Source: CAZPMT01 sp964587655
GTDB lineage: Bacteria; Hydrogenedentota; Hydrogenedentia; Hydrogenedentales; SLHB01
Direction of reading: 5' to 3'
Assembly (NCBI GenBank): GCA_964587655.1
Contig: CAZPMT010000006.1
Span: 1-64,000, forward strand
Length of the DNA stretch: 64,000 nt
Shown: positions 16,221 to 25,249 of the stretch, one piece after another
How positions within the stretch are numbered: position 1 is the first letter of the stretch
How the letters are laid out: each line of letters starts with the position of its first letter
Position numbers and translations under genes: made by a program
The notes under the pieces: generated by a model
Told to the model about the DNA's origin: nothing
The model's input: only the letters and a program-made list of their open reading frames with translations
Databases searched by the model: none

Positions 16221-17570
16221 ATGGGTCAACTGGCATTTTCGCCAAGCATATCACGTCTCTTCAATCAAGCCTTCTTACCGGCTTCTCTGAAAGGCGCGCC
16301 ATCCCTTCCGGACAACAAAGCCCAAGGGACCGCCGTGGCTTCTTCCGTGGCAGCCACCGCGCCATCGGCGCCTTACGCCGACACGGTCTCGCTTCTAGGG
16401 AAGGACCCGCAAGCGGGCACGCTTGAAGCCGTTACGTATCACTCCCAAATGCAACGCTTGTCGCTGGCCGTCACCTTGCAGCAACTCCAGGCCACGATTT
16501 CCGAGACCCAAAGCGACGGGACCCAGACCAGCTCGACACAGTCCCAACAACAGATAACCTTCGAGTTCTTCGGCGAGGTCCGTTCCGAAGAACTTGCCAT
16601 GTTCCGCCAACGCACCGACAACGTTGCACAGGGACTGGAAGGAGTTCAGCAGGAAACCTACATAGAAGTGAGCCAGAAGGTCGCCGCGCGGTTCCAGATA
16701 TCGCTGACGATTTCCGGCGAAGCGCTGAGCGGCTTCACCCGCGCCTCGGAAAACCTCAAGGACGGTTCGTCTTCCCTCTTCGACAAGTTCCTGGGCTTTG
16801 GCAAGGATCTCCTGTCGAATCCTGACGAGGTCATGAACGAAATCCTGAAGTTGCTCGATGGTTTCTTCAGTGGGAAGGGCGATTTCGAGGCGTCTTTCAA
16901 CAAGTTCTTGAAGGACCTGTTTGGGTCCGGCATGCTCTCGAAGGGATCCGGAGTCCCGGCAAAGGACGGGAGTTCGAGTACTAGCTCTACGTCATTCCAG
17001 TTGAACATCCAGATGGAGTTCTCGTTCGAGTTTTCCGCGACGATGCAAGTCAGCGAGACGCAAGTGCAGGAATCGGATCCCATCACCCTGGACCTCAACG
17101 GGAACGGCATCGATCTCAGCAGCTACCGCGAAGGCGCACGGTTCGACATCACCGGCAAAGGCGAAATCGCCACAACCGCATTCGTCAAGGGCGGCGATGC
17201 CTTCCTGGCCATTGACCGCAACGGCAACGGGGTCGTCGACAGCGGCAAGGAGCTCTTCGGCGATCAGAATGGCGCCAGAAACGGCTACGAGGAACTCGCC
17301 AAACTCGACTCGAATCGCGACGGACTCATCAACAAACTCGATAAGGACTTCGCCAAGCTTCTGCTCTTCAAGGACAACGGAAACGGGAAGACCGAGCCCG
17401 GCGAACTGGTCTCCTTGGCGGAAGCAGGCATTGCGGAACTCAGCCTGAACTACCAGAACGTCAATATGACGGGCGGCGGCGGCAATCGCATCGCTCAGAT
17501 CGCTTCCTATCGCCGTAACGACGGGGCAGTTGGCCGCACCGCCGACGCGGTCCTCTATTTCACCGCCTAG
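16221..17570 (+). CDS. protein with EF-hand-like calcium-binding C-terminal repeats
   Basis: 449 residues from ATG at 16221, selected because GGGGAG lies eight bases upstream; an in-frame ATG at 16197 lacks this. The N-terminal half is Ser/Gln/Thr-rich with amphipathic helices (residues 60-250) and no signal peptide. From about residue 285 comes SDPITLDLNGNGIDLSSY, then three calcium-loop-like motifs: DRNGNGVVDSGKELFGDQNG, DSNRDGLINKLD and KDNGNGKTEPGEL. This DLNGNGI...FGDQNG module occurs in large secreted hemolysin-type proteins and in short stand-alone proteins of PVC bacteria. Probably exported by a leaderless route; function unknown. Confidence 0.65.
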   Translation: MGQLAFSPSISRLFNQAFLPASLKGAPSLPDNKAQGTAVASSVAATAPSAPYADTVSLLGKDPQAGTLEAVTYHSQMQRLSLAVTLQQLQATISETQSDGTQTSSTQSQQQITFEFFGEVRSEELAMFRQRTDNVAQGLEGVQQETYIEVSQKVAARFQISLTISGEALSGFTRASENLKDGSSSLFDKFLGFGKDLLSNPDEVMNEILKLLDGFFSGKGDFEASFNKFLKDLFGSGMLSKGSGVPAKDGSSSTSSTSFQLNIQMEFSFEFSATMQVSETQVQESDPITLDLNGNGIDLSSYREGARFDITGKGEIATTAFVKGGDAFLAIDRNGNGVVDSGKELFGDQNGARNGYEELAKLDSNRDGLINKLDKDFAKLLLFKDNGNGKTEPGELVSLAEAGIAELSLNYQNVNMTGGGGNRIAQIASYRRNDGAVGRTADAVLYFTA

Positions 17571-17633
17571 GGCAGCCCGGAGAGCGTTTCAGGCTCACGA
17601 TCCACGGCCCTTGGGGGGTGCTTTCACTTTCTC

Positions 17634-17662
17634 CTCGACTTCCGTCGAGATTTCGTTATAAT
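17634..17662 (+). promoter_or_regulatory. promoter with overlapping palindrome before the DUF151 gene
   Basis: A perfect TATAAT is at 17657-17662. Upstream, CTCGAC (17634-17639) matches a weak -35 and together with GTCGAG forms a small palindrome (CTCGACTTCCGTCGAG) filling most of the spacer. A regulator or hairpin could act here. GGAGG at about 17669-17673 is the ribosome site. Confidence 0.5.
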
Positions 17663-17680
17663 GGGGAAGGAGGAAGACCT

Positions 17681-18166
17681 ATGATACCCCTCGAAGTCAT
17701 CGGCGTCAGTCAATCGGAAAAGGACGGCTTTCCCGTGGTGTGGCTCCGCAACGAGAACCGCGTCCTGCCGATCGTCGTCGGCTTGCCCGAAGCCAACGCC
17801 ATACAGATCGTGCTCCTGGGCCAGAGTCCCCCGCGGCCCCTCACGCATGACCTCATCTGCAATCTCCTCGCCGGACTCCGCGGGGAATTGCAGTCAGTCA
17901 CCATCTACAAACTCGAAAACGAGATCTTTTTCGCCCACCTCAACATCCAGCAGAGGTCGCCGTCAGGCCAGGTCGAGCAAGTGCTCCGCGTCGATTCGCG
18001 CCCCAGCGACGGGATCGCCATCGCCGTGCGCATTAAGTGCCCCATCCTGGCCGCCGAAGAAGTAATGGACGCCGCGGCCCAAGACGCTTCGCTCCTGGCG
18101 GAAGGAAGCGATGACGACGGGGAAGAGGGCAGCGAAGAACCCGGTGAAACCGAGTTCGGATCCTAG
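17681..18166 (+). CDS. bifunctional nuclease family (DUF151/BFN) protein
   Basis: 161 residues from ATG at 17681 with a strong GGAGG site. The BFN domain covers residues 1-130: PLEVIGVSQSEKDGFPVVWLR, VLPIVVGLPEANAIQIVL, RPLTHDLICNLLAGL and the diagnostic VDSRPSDGIAIAVR. Members have reported DNase/RNase activity in plants and bacteria. The tail (ASLLAEGSDDDGEEGSEEPGE) is acidic and disordered. Transcribed alone from the promoter at 17634-17662. Confidence 0.85.
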   Translation: MIPLEVIGVSQSEKDGFPVVWLRNENRVLPIVVGLPEANAIQIVLLGQSPPRPLTHDLICNLLAGLRGELQSVTIYKLENEIFFAHLNIQQRSPSGQVEQVLRVDSRPSDGIAIAVRIKCPILAAEEVMDAAAQDASLLAEGSDDDGEEGSEEPGETEFGS

Positions 18167-18408
18167 TCTACACCCCTCCGAAGGCCGTGGCCGGCGCGCG
18201 GCACTGCCATGCCGTGTGATGAATCCGGAATGGCCATATCGAAGGCTATCTCGAAAACCCTTTGCTGGTTTAGCGCATGTGTGCTATGCTGCAACACTAA
18301 GGTGATCAAGCAAGATAGGGCTGTGATCGGAAAGTAGACCAGAATCATGGGTCGCTGTGTCTGCTTCCTTGGCGTTGGGCCGTCGGAAAGAAGATGGGAG
18401 CGGGAGAC

Positions 18409-19719
18409 ATGCGGAGAGATCTCGCTTTAGCGGTGGGGATGCTGTTGTGTTGGACGCTGACCGCAGAGGGCGCCGTTTGGTACGTTGACAAGGACAGCCA
18501 CGGCGGCAAGAGCGGCGTCTCATGGAGCGCGGCGTTCGATACTATTCAAGCAGGTGTTGACGCGGCGGTGAATGCCGGCGGCGGTGAAGTGTGGGTGAAG
18601 GCTGCAATCTACGACGAGGGGCGCAACCTGGACCCGTCCGGTGCGTTGATAATGAGGGAGCATGTCGCCCTTTACGGGGGCTTCTCGGGAAATGAAGGAC
18701 ATCGAAGTCAGAGGCATTTCAGGTCAAACGAAACCACGATTGACGGCAGCCGTGCGCGTGAGGGAGCGGCAGCGTACCACGTGATCATTGGGAGCAGCAA
18801 CTCCACGCTGGACGGATTCACCATTACTGGCGGCAGCGCATGCACGTACGGTCCTAGCGGCAGCAGCCCCGAACGATTCGGCGGCGGCATGTACAATTCC
18901 GGATCTTCTCCATCCGTGTCAAACTGTACGTTCGTCAGCAATACGGCTTGCGCAAAGGGCGGCGGAATGTTCAACTGTAATGCCGCTTGTCCCAGTATCC
19001 GGAACTGCATCTTCGAGACCAATACTGGTGACGGCGGAGGAGGAGGAATCAGCAACAACGCATCATCTCCTCTCATCTCGGGCTGTATGTTCACAGACAA
19101 CTACGCTGACAGTGGCGGTGCAGGGATTCACAATGAGGCAGGGGCATCGCCGCAGATACTCAACTGTGTATTCGCGCGGAATTCCGGCTATGGCGGCGGC
19201 AGTGGAATACGCAATGAGTTTAGTTCCAATCCGCTCGTTGTCAACTGCGTTTTTGCGGACAACGCGTCCCAGAACTTGGGCGGCGCGATTGGCAATGTCG
19301 TCTCCTCGCCCACGGTAATCAACTGCATTCTGTGGGGCAACTCACCCGATGAGATCAGGAGTTCGGGCGGCAATCCGGTCGTGATTTACAGCGACGTAGA
19401 AGGCGGATATCCCGGCGAGGGCAATATTGACGCAGATCCGCAATTCCTGCCTGGAGGTTTTTCGCTGTCGCCGGAATCGCCGTGCGTCGATGCAGGGACC
19501 TCTGACGGAGCGCCTAACAACGACATCCTAGGTGTACCCCGTCCTCAAGGCGACGGCTGGGACATGGGGGCCTACGAATGCACGGATCCGGACTCCGTGC
19601 CCTTGAGCGTTTGGATCGTGCCCATCATTTTCCTCTCGTTGGCCGCTGCTGCGTTGCCAAGAGGCGAGATCTCTCAGGAACCGGATAAGCCAACCGGAAT
19701 GGCGCCGCCTGACCTCTGA
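18409..19719 (+). CDS. secreted right-handed beta-helix protein with C-terminal membrane anchor
   Basis: 436 residues from ATG at 18409 (GGGAG six bases upstream), giving signal peptide MRRDLALAVGMLLCWTLTAEG. AVWYVDKDSHGGKSGVSWSAAFDTIQAGVDAA is the usual opening of PVC beta-helix/right-handed-coil surface proteins. Repeats of GGGMYNSGSSPSVSNCTF type (GGGMFN, GGGISN, GGAGIHN, GGGSGIRN) run from about residue 155 to 310. Near the C-terminus PESPCVDAGTSDGAPNNDILG and VPRPQGDGWDMGAYE are conserved in these families. A final hydrophobic stretch WIVPIIFLSLAAAA could anchor or sort the protein. An adhesin or polysaccharide-binding role is likely; no catalytic site seen. Confidence 0.7.
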   Translation: MRRDLALAVGMLLCWTLTAEGAVWYVDKDSHGGKSGVSWSAAFDTIQAGVDAAVNAGGGEVWVKAAIYDEGRNLDPSGALIMREHVALYGGFSGNEGHRSQRHFRSNETTIDGSRAREGAAAYHVIIGSSNSTLDGFTITGGSACTYGPSGSSPERFGGGMYNSGSSPSVSNCTFVSNTACAKGGGMFNCNAACPSIRNCIFETNTGDGGGGGISNNASSPLISGCMFTDNYADSGGAGIHNEAGASPQILNCVFARNSGYGGGSGIRNEFSSNPLVVNCVFADNASQNLGGAIGNVVSSPTVINCILWGNSPDEIRSSGGNPVVIYSDVEGGYPGEGNIDADPQFLPGGFSLSPESPCVDAGTSDGAPNNDILGVPRPQGDGWDMGAYECTDPDSVPLSVWIVPIIFLSLAAAALPRGEISQEPDKPTGMAPPDL

Positions 19720-19749
19720 GAGACGAACTCAAACAAATGAAGGCGGGCG

Positions 19750-20121
19750 CTAGGGCCGGAAGGGTTTCAATTCCAGTTCGGAGATCGGCCGGAAATGCTT
19801 CGTATTGCCGGTGCAAAGTATCTCCTGCCGTTCCACGGCGGTCGCGGCGATCAAGGCATCAACCGGCGCCAAACTCACCTTCAACGCGTGCTGCTCCATA
19901 TAGAGGAAGCCCCGATAACCGATGTCTTCGGAAAGCGGTATGGTCTCGAAATCAAGCAGGAAGCTGCGAATGGCCGCAATTTCCCGTTTGTCCCGGGCGC
20001 CTTGGAAAAGCTCCATGCAAGAGACGACGGAGACGGCGCGGTTCTCATCGTTCTCAATGACTTGGGCCGCCTTCTCGTTACCGCGCAGGGCCCAGATAAG
20101 AACATCGGTATCAAAGATCAC
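19750..20121 (-). CDS. vapC: VapC-like PIN-domain toxin
   Basis: 123 residues from a GTG at 20121 (AAAGGG eight bases upstream), overlapping the antitoxin gene by 11 bases. PIN acidic residues: IFDTDVLIWALRG, SVVSCMELFQGAR, APVDALIAATAVERQEILCTGNTKHF. This is a complete PIN domain of normal length. Predicted RNase toxin, coupled to the Phd-like antitoxin. The upstream extension of the open frame runs through the antitoxin gene and is not used. Confidence 0.85.
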   Translation of the reverse strand: MIFDTDVLIWALRGNEKAAQVIENDENRAVSVVSCMELFQGARDKREIAAIRSFLLDFETIPLSEDIGYRGFLYMEQHALKVSLAPVDALIAATAVERQEILCTGNTKHFRPISELELKPFRP

Positions 20122-20359
20122 CGAGCCGACCCTTTCGCATCCGGCGCACGTATTCGGACGGATCGTCCATATCCGAGCGGTCTTTCCACATGCCGAAAGC
20201 GGGACTGTCTTTGAGAGACAAGGCGCCCTTCGCTTCCTTCTTGGGAACAATGTATGCAATCTTACGCCCGCGCTTTGACAGGGTTACCGTTTCATTGCGT
20301 TCGATGGCCTCGAGGATCTTCCCCGGGTTTCGCCGCAGATCCAAGACGGTGGCTTTCAT
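20111..20359 (-). CDS. Phd/YefM-family antitoxin
   Basis: 82 residues: MKATVLDLRRNPGKILEAIERNETVTLSKRGRKIAYIVP is the standard Phd/YefM DNA-binding N-terminal domain; the C-terminal half (SPAFGMWKDRSDMDDPSEYVRRMRK) is the toxin-binding tail with the GMW-D motif common in VapC partners. First gene of the pair, likely autorepressing its own promoter. Confidence 0.85.
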   Translation of the reverse strand: MKATVLDLRRNPGKILEAIERNETVTLSKRGRKIAYIVPKKEAKGALSLKDSPAFGMWKDRSDMDDPSEYVRRMRKGRLGDL

Positions 20360-20543
20360 AATCCGGTTTCTCCATTGTTGTGATCACCAGAAGTATGCAC
20401 TTCGTTGCCGTGAAAGGTCAAGAGCGATCACAACCACGCCAGTTTTTGACTTTTCTCGAATGCGGGCGTTAGAATCGTAGCGGGCTGTTGGCCTTTTCCT
20501 TCTGTTGGATGATGGTATTTCTGTTTGAAAACCGGAGTGTGTC

Positions 20544-21839
20544 GTGGAAAAAATAGTTAGTCTTTGTAAGCGGCGTGGTTTCATCTTTCAGTCAAGCGGG
20601 ATCTACGGCGGCATCAACGGCTGCTGGGACTTTGGTCCCCTCGGCGTCGAACTCAAGCGCAACCTGAAGAACGACTGGTGGTATGTGTTCGTCCAGCAGC
20701 GCAACGACATGGTAGGTCTGGACGCCAGCATCATCATGCACCCGGACGTATGGGTCGCAAGCGGCCACGTCGAGCAGTTCCACGACATGCTCGTGGACTG
20801 CAAGGAATGCAGGCGCCGGTTCAGGCAAGATCATCTCGAGGGAGATCGCTGCCCGGACTGCGGCGGCGAGCTGACGGAACCCAAGGCCTTCAACAGCATG
20901 CTGCGCACCAGTCTCGGCGTAAGCGACGATACCGCCACCCACACGTATCTCCGTCCGGAGACGTGTCAGTCCATTTTCGTGGACTTCAAGGAAGTCTATT
21001 CCACGTCGCGGATGAAGATTCCGTTCGGCATCGCGCAGGTCGGCAAGAGTTTCCGCAACGAAGTAAACCCGCGCAATTTCATTTTCCGCAGCCGTGAATT
21101 CGAGCAGATGGAGATCGAGTTCTTCTGCAAGGCGGAAGAGGAAGTCAAGTGGTTCGACCACTGGCATGAATGCATCTGGAAATGGTATTTGGACATCGGG
21201 ATCAAGGAGAAGGGGCTGCGCTGGTTCGAGCACCCCAAGGAATCTCTGGCCCACTACTCGAAGCGCACCGTCGACGTGGAATACGAGTTCCCGTTCGGCT
21301 GGGGCGAACTGCAGGGGCTCGCCAATCGCGGAACGTACGACCTCACGCAACACGGCAAGCACAGCGGCAAGGATTTGTCGTTCTTCGATCCGGACACAAA
21401 GGAGCGATTCATCCCGACGGTCATCGAGCCCTCGGCGGGCGTCGACCGTACTTGCCTCGCCATACTGTGCGACGCCTACGATGAGGACGTCGCCGACGGC
21501 GAACCGCGCATCGTGATGCGGTTTCATCCGCGGATGGCGCCGATCAAGGCGGGCGTGTTCCCGCTGGTCAAGAAAGACGGGCTTGCCGAGATCGCGATGG
21601 ACCTCGAACGGAAGCTGCGCAGAAAGTTCGTCACGTTCTACGACCAGGGCGGAGCCATCGGCCGCCGCTACCGCCGAATGGATGAGATCGGCACCCCCTT
21701 CTGCATCACGGTCGACTACGACACAAAAGAAAATGGAACGGTCACCATCCGCGAGCGCGACTCAATGCAGCAGATCCGCATCGCGATGGATGAAGTTGCG
21801 GCGTATCTCGAACGTCATTGCACTTCGGCGCGAGACTGA
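20544..21839 (+). CDS. glyS: glycyl-tRNA synthetase, single-chain alpha2 type
   Basis: 431 residues from GTG at 20544 with GGAG eight bases ahead. Charges tRNA-Gly. Opening EKIVSLCKRRGFIFQSSGIYGGINGCWDFGPLGVELK is the class II motif 1 region of the archaeal/eukaryal-type GlyRS. CKECRRRF...CPDCGGEL forms a zinc knuckle, LRPETCQSIFVDFK and FRNEVNPRNFIFRSREFEQMEIEFF form motif 2, and SAGVDRTCLAIL motif 3. The C-terminal anticodon-binding domain follows (MAPIKAGVFPLVKK). Slightly short but complete. Confidence 0.95.
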   Translation: MEKIVSLCKRRGFIFQSSGIYGGINGCWDFGPLGVELKRNLKNDWWYVFVQQRNDMVGLDASIIMHPDVWVASGHVEQFHDMLVDCKECRRRFRQDHLEGDRCPDCGGELTEPKAFNSMLRTSLGVSDDTATHTYLRPETCQSIFVDFKEVYSTSRMKIPFGIAQVGKSFRNEVNPRNFIFRSREFEQMEIEFFCKAEEEVKWFDHWHECIWKWYLDIGIKEKGLRWFEHPKESLAHYSKRTVDVEYEFPFGWGELQGLANRGTYDLTQHGKHSGKDLSFFDPDTKERFIPTVIEPSAGVDRTCLAILCDAYDEDVADGEPRIVMRFHPRMAPIKAGVFPLVKKDGLAEIAMDLERKLRRKFVTFYDQGGAIGRRYRRMDEIGTPFCITVDYDTKENGTVTIRERDSMQQIRIAMDEVAAYLERHCTSARD

Positions 21840-21863
21840 AACCTCGGCGGCAAACCTGTCAAG

Positions 21864-22598
21864 ATGAACGTCGACTACGACAGGATCTCAACGCGATACG
21901 ACAGCCACCGGCGTGGCGGCGGCCCCTACCTGCGCAGGCTGGCCGCCCTTGCCGGCGAATGTAATGCGTCAACCGCCCTCGAGATCGGAGCCGGCACCGG
22001 CCTCAATACGCAGGCGTTCCTCGAAGCCTATCCCTGCACCCTCATCGCCCTGGAGAGGTCCAGCGGCATGCTCGCCAAGGCAAAGACCAAGGCGATCCCG
22101 GCGCAATGGCTGCAAGGCTCCGCCCTGAACCTCCCGATTGCATCGGAAAGCGTCTCCTTCGTGTTCGGCGTCTACGTGCTTCATCATCTGCCCGAGCTTG
22201 AAGGCGTGTTTCGCGAATGCGCGCGCGTCTTGCGCGACGGTTGCGCGGCCTTCGTCACGGCCTCGACGGATTTTATTGAGCGCCATCCCATGAACCGCTA
22301 TTTCCCAAGTTTCGCAGCGATTGACAAGGCGCGGTTCCAACCCATCGAAACCGTCGTGGAGAGTTTCCGTCGCGCGGGGTTCACCGCCGTGGAGACCGAG
22401 CACTTCGTCGATACGCCGCGCCCCATCGATTCCGCGTACGTGGAGCGGGTGGCGAACCGTTTCATTTCGACGTACGACCTGATTCCGCCCGACGAGTTCG
22501 AGGAAGGCGTCCGGCGTCTCCGCGCGGACGTTGCCCGAACGGGCCGCCTCGATGTGGATATGGTGTGGGAGTCCGTCGCCGTCTGGGCATGGAAATGA
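21864..22598 (+). CDS. class I SAM-dependent methyltransferase
   Basis: 244 residues. Motif I is ALEIGAGTGLNTQAFLEAY, motif II ALERSSGM, motif III around QGSALNLPIASESVSFVFGVYVLHHLPELEGVFRECARVLRDGG-like. This is the UbiE/COQ5-like (Methyltransf_11) layout for small-molecule methylation. It starts 24 bases after glyS and may share its transcript; substrate unknown. Confidence 0.8.
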   Translation: MNVDYDRISTRYDSHRRGGGPYLRRLAALAGECNASTALEIGAGTGLNTQAFLEAYPCTLIALERSSGMLAKAKTKAIPAQWLQGSALNLPIASESVSFVFGVYVLHHLPELEGVFRECARVLRDGCAAFVTASTDFIERHPMNRYFPSFAAIDKARFQPIETVVESFRRAGFTAVETEHFVDTPRPIDSAYVERVANRFISTYDLIPPDEFEEGVRRLRADVARTGRLDVDMVWESVAVWAWK

Positions 22599-22658
22599 TC
22601 CCCGCGTCCGCGATCTGATACAGTCTCGTTGGGGTGTCGCACATCCGCCAAGAGGGTT

Positions 22659-23705
22659 ATGAAGAACAAGAAAAGAGGACAGAAGATCGTTCGCACGCGG
22701 GAATGGCGCGACAAGTACGACGACGCCTTCACGCATGACCGCGCGAAGCACCGCAAAGCCCTCGGCGCGTCGGCCGTTCCGTTTGCCCCGCCCATGTCCG
22801 CCGATGAGATCCGTCCGAACGCCGTGGTGATTTCACATAGCGGCCAATATGCTTTCGTATCTCATGAGGGACAGGAGCTTCTCTGCGTAATGGATCCGAT
22901 CCTCGGCGGCCCCCAAAGCTCGGTATTGGCCGCCGGCGACGACGTCATGGTCGAGTTTACCGAGGGCGCTCCCCATCCCATCGTGCGCGCCGTGGCGGTG
23001 AGAAGGTCGAAGCTGAGCCGGCTCGCGCACGTGCACTCGCGGTTGTCGGAACAGGTCATTGCGGCAAACATCGACTTGCTGGTCGTGGTGGCCTCCGCGG
23101 CAAAGCCGCGCTTCAAACCCGGGGTTGTAGATCGATATCTCATAACCGCGGACATCGGCGGAGTGACCCCTCTTCTCGTCGTCAACAAGATGGACCTCGT
23201 CGACGCGCCCCCTCCCGAAGCGTCGGAGTATAGCGAACTCGGTCTCGGCGTGTTTTACTCAAGTTGTGTCACGGGCGCGGGTATCGACGCATTGCGCGAA
23301 GCCCTGCGGGGCAAACTCAGCGTGTTCGCCGGGCACAGCGGCGTGGGAAAATCCTCGATACTGAATGTCCTCGACCCCGCTCTCGAACTCCTCACGCAGG
23401 AGGTGAGCACGGCCAACGAAAAGGGCCGCCACACCACCACAGGGGCACGGCTGCATTTCCTCCAGGGAGACATTCGCGTCATAGACACTCCGGGCGCCCG
23501 AAACCTGGGGATCTGGGACGTGTCGCCGGATGAGGTCTCGTACTACTTCCCGGAGTTGGCCGAACTCGCGACCGCATGCCGCTACCGGGATTGCACACAC
23601 ACGCATGAACCGGACTGCGCGGTTCTCGAAGCCGTCGAAACCGGCGCGATGGCGAAGCGGCGTTTCAACTCGTACCTGCGCATCCGGGCGAGTTTGCAGG
23701 ATTAG
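22659..23705 (+). CDS. rsgA: ribosome small-subunit biogenesis GTPase RsgA
   Basis: 348 residues from ATG at 22659; a TTG at 22629 is in frame but unneeded. OB fold at the start, then the circularly permuted GTPase order: VVNKMDLVDAP (G4), SSCVTGAG (G5), GHSGVGKSSILN (G1), NEKGRHTTTG (G2) and DTPGARNLGIWD (G3). The C-terminal zinc finger is CRYRDCTHTHEPDC. It releases maturation factors from the 30S subunit. Basic N-terminal extension (KNKKRGQKIVRTREWRDKY) is typical of some RsgA. Confidence 0.93.
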   Translation: MKNKKRGQKIVRTREWRDKYDDAFTHDRAKHRKALGASAVPFAPPMSADEIRPNAVVISHSGQYAFVSHEGQELLCVMDPILGGPQSSVLAAGDDVMVEFTEGAPHPIVRAVAVRRSKLSRLAHVHSRLSEQVIAANIDLLVVVASAAKPRFKPGVVDRYLITADIGGVTPLLVVNKMDLVDAPPPEASEYSELGLGVFYSSCVTGAGIDALREALRGKLSVFAGHSGVGKSSILNVLDPALELLTQEVSTANEKGRHTTTGARLHFLQGDIRVIDTPGARNLGIWDVSPDEVSYYFPELAELATACRYRDCTHTHEPDCAVLEAVETGAMAKRRFNSYLRIRASLQD

Positions 23706-23797
23706 CCGTCACCTCCGTTTTCACGTAACCGGAGCAGCCCCGGATACGTTCCCAGAACATGGGAAGGCCGTAAAATAGACGACGGATCCCCTCGCGG

Positions 23798-24898
23798 CTA
23801 CCTCTTCTTGAGGATGCCGCCGCGATCGCTCTGGAACGTAAAGCCCTGAAGATTCCCGCGAAGCGCTTCCGGATTGTCCGAGGCCCACAACGCCTCTTCT
23901 TCGGAAATGAGGCCCTGACGCACGAGACCCAGCAGACTCAAGTTGAAAGTCTGCATGCCGTCTTCTTTTCCGGCGGCAATTGCGCTCGGGATTTGCTTCA
24001 CGTTGTTCTCGCGAATCAGCGCGGCGATCGCGGGGTTGTTGAAAAGCACCTCGATGGCGGGCACGCGCCCTTTCCCGTCGTTCGTAACCAACAGGCGCTG
24101 CGCGACCAGCGCCCGGAGTTGCAGGGAAAGCTGTGACCTGATCTGGTCGTGCTGGTTGGACGGGAAGAGGTCGACGATGCGGTCGACCGTCATCATCGCG
24201 TTCGTGGTGTGCAAGGTGCTGAACACGAGGTGCCCCGTTTCGGCCGCCGACATGGCCGCCGCGAACGTCTCCTGGTCGCGCATCTCGCCGATGAGAATGA
24301 TGTCGGGGTCTTCGCGCATCACCGCGCGGAGCGACGTCGAGAAGTCCTTCGTATCGAGTCCGACCTCGCGCTGCGTGACTATGCTCTTCTTGTTGGTGTG
24401 CAGGTACTCGATCGGGTCCTCGATCGTCACGATGTGACACCGCCGCGTCTCGTTGATCCGGTCTATGATCGACGCGAGCGTCGTCGACTTCCCGCTGCCG
24501 GTCGTGCCAGTCACCAGCACCAGGCCGCGCGGCGTCTGGCAGATGAGTTCCATGGATTCCGGCAAATGCAGTGAACCGAAATCCAGGATCTTGCCGCGGA
24601 CGTGCCGCATGACGATGCCCACCGACCCGCGCTGCCGCATCACGTTCACGCGGAACCTCCCGAGACCCGAGATGCCGTGGGCAAGGTCAAAATCTCCGGT
24701 CTGCTGGAACCGCTCTCTCTGCTCGGCGCTCAGGATCTCATCCAGAAACCCCAGCGTATCTTTCGGCGTCAGCGCCTCTCCGCGCAGAAAACGGATCGTC
24801 CCGTCGACGCGGACCGCCGGCGGACTTCCCACGGTTAGATGCACGTCGGATGCGCCGTTCTTCACGGCATAGGTGAGAATGTCCTCAAGAAACCCCAT
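23798..24898 (-). CDS. pilT: type IV pilus retraction ATPase PilT
   Basis: 366 residues from ATG at 24898 (MGFLEDILTYAVKNGASDVHL), with GGAGAGG about nine bases ahead; ATG at 24904 is too close. Landmarks: N-terminal ASDVHLTVG, Walker A VTGTTGSGKSTTLA, Asp box, Walker B IILIGEMRDQET and His box HLVFSTLHTTNA. C-terminal AIRENNV-like region and EALWASDNPEALRGNLQG. Powers pilus retraction (twitching); no other pilus gene lies here. Confidence 0.93.
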   Translation of the reverse strand: MGFLEDILTYAVKNGASDVHLTVGSPPAVRVDGTIRFLRGEALTPKDTLGFLDEILSAEQRERFQQTGDFDLAHGISGLGRFRVNVMRQRGSVGIVMRHVRGKILDFGSLHLPESMELICQTPRGLVLVTGTTGSGKSTTLASIIDRINETRRCHIVTIEDPIEYLHTNKKSIVTQREVGLDTKDFSTSLRAVMREDPDIILIGEMRDQETFAAAMSAAETGHLVFSTLHTTNAMMTVDRIVDLFPSNQHDQIRSQLSLQLRALVAQRLLVTNDGKGRVPAIEVLFNNPAIAALIRENNVKQIPSAIAAGKEDGMQTFNLSLLGLVRQGLISEEEALWASDNPEALRGNLQGFTFQSDRGGILKKR

Positions 24899-24941
24899 AC
24901 ACATACCCTCTCCTGGCGCTTATCTGATTCCCTAGCGCGGA

Positions 24942-25127
24942 TTATATCACATTGCTTCGTCGCTTCGCGCGGCGCTTCGGTGCGGGCGCGCCCGCCTTTT
25001 CCGCGAACCGCCAAGGATGGCCGCAGATGTGGCAATGAGCATCATCAGCCGGACGCTCGTAGCGGCAGTGTTGACAGGTGATGGTCTTCACCGTGGCGGC
25101 GGCTTGTTTTCGATCCTTCGGTTTCAT
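24942..25127 (-). CDS. small zinc-ribbon protein
   Basis: 61 residues from ATG at 25127 (MKPKDRKQAAATVKTITCQHC). Two knuckles, CQHCRYERPADDAHCHICGHPW, form a treble-clef or zinc-ribbon; Lys/Arg-rich ends (KRRAKRRSNVI) suggest nucleic-acid binding. The ATG overlaps the stop of the GH4 stub (ATGA), so it is translationally coupled to it. No known function. Confidence 0.55.
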   Translation of the reverse strand: MKPKDRKQAAATVKTITCQHCRYERPADDAHCHICGHPWRFAEKAGAPAPKRRAKRRSNVI

Positions 25128-25246
25128 TTCTGTTTGCGCCGCTTCGCGGCCAGCCGCCTCAGTTCCGGGACCGTCAAGATGTCCTGCACCAGCTTGCGCG
25201 TGAACCCAATGCTCCCAGCACCGATCATCGCAACCTTCACCGACAT
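25124..25246 (-). pseudogene. 40-codon N-terminal stub of a GH4 alpha-galactosidase/6-phosphoglycosidase
   Basis: MSVKVAMIGAGSIGFTRKLV...DILTVPEL is the NAD-binding N-terminus of family GH4 enzymes (MelA-like), complete with AAGGAG ribosome site inside the end of the aminotransferase gene (stop 25250, start 25246). The frame then ends after RRLAAKRRKQK. The remaining ~400 residues are missing, so it is a truncated gene whose expression signals survive. The stop overlaps the start of the zinc-ribbon gene. Confidence 0.65.
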
Positions 25247-25249
25247 GAT

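Noticed and set aside
20592..21527. 311-codon minus-strand open frame
   Set aside because: Antisense to glyS.
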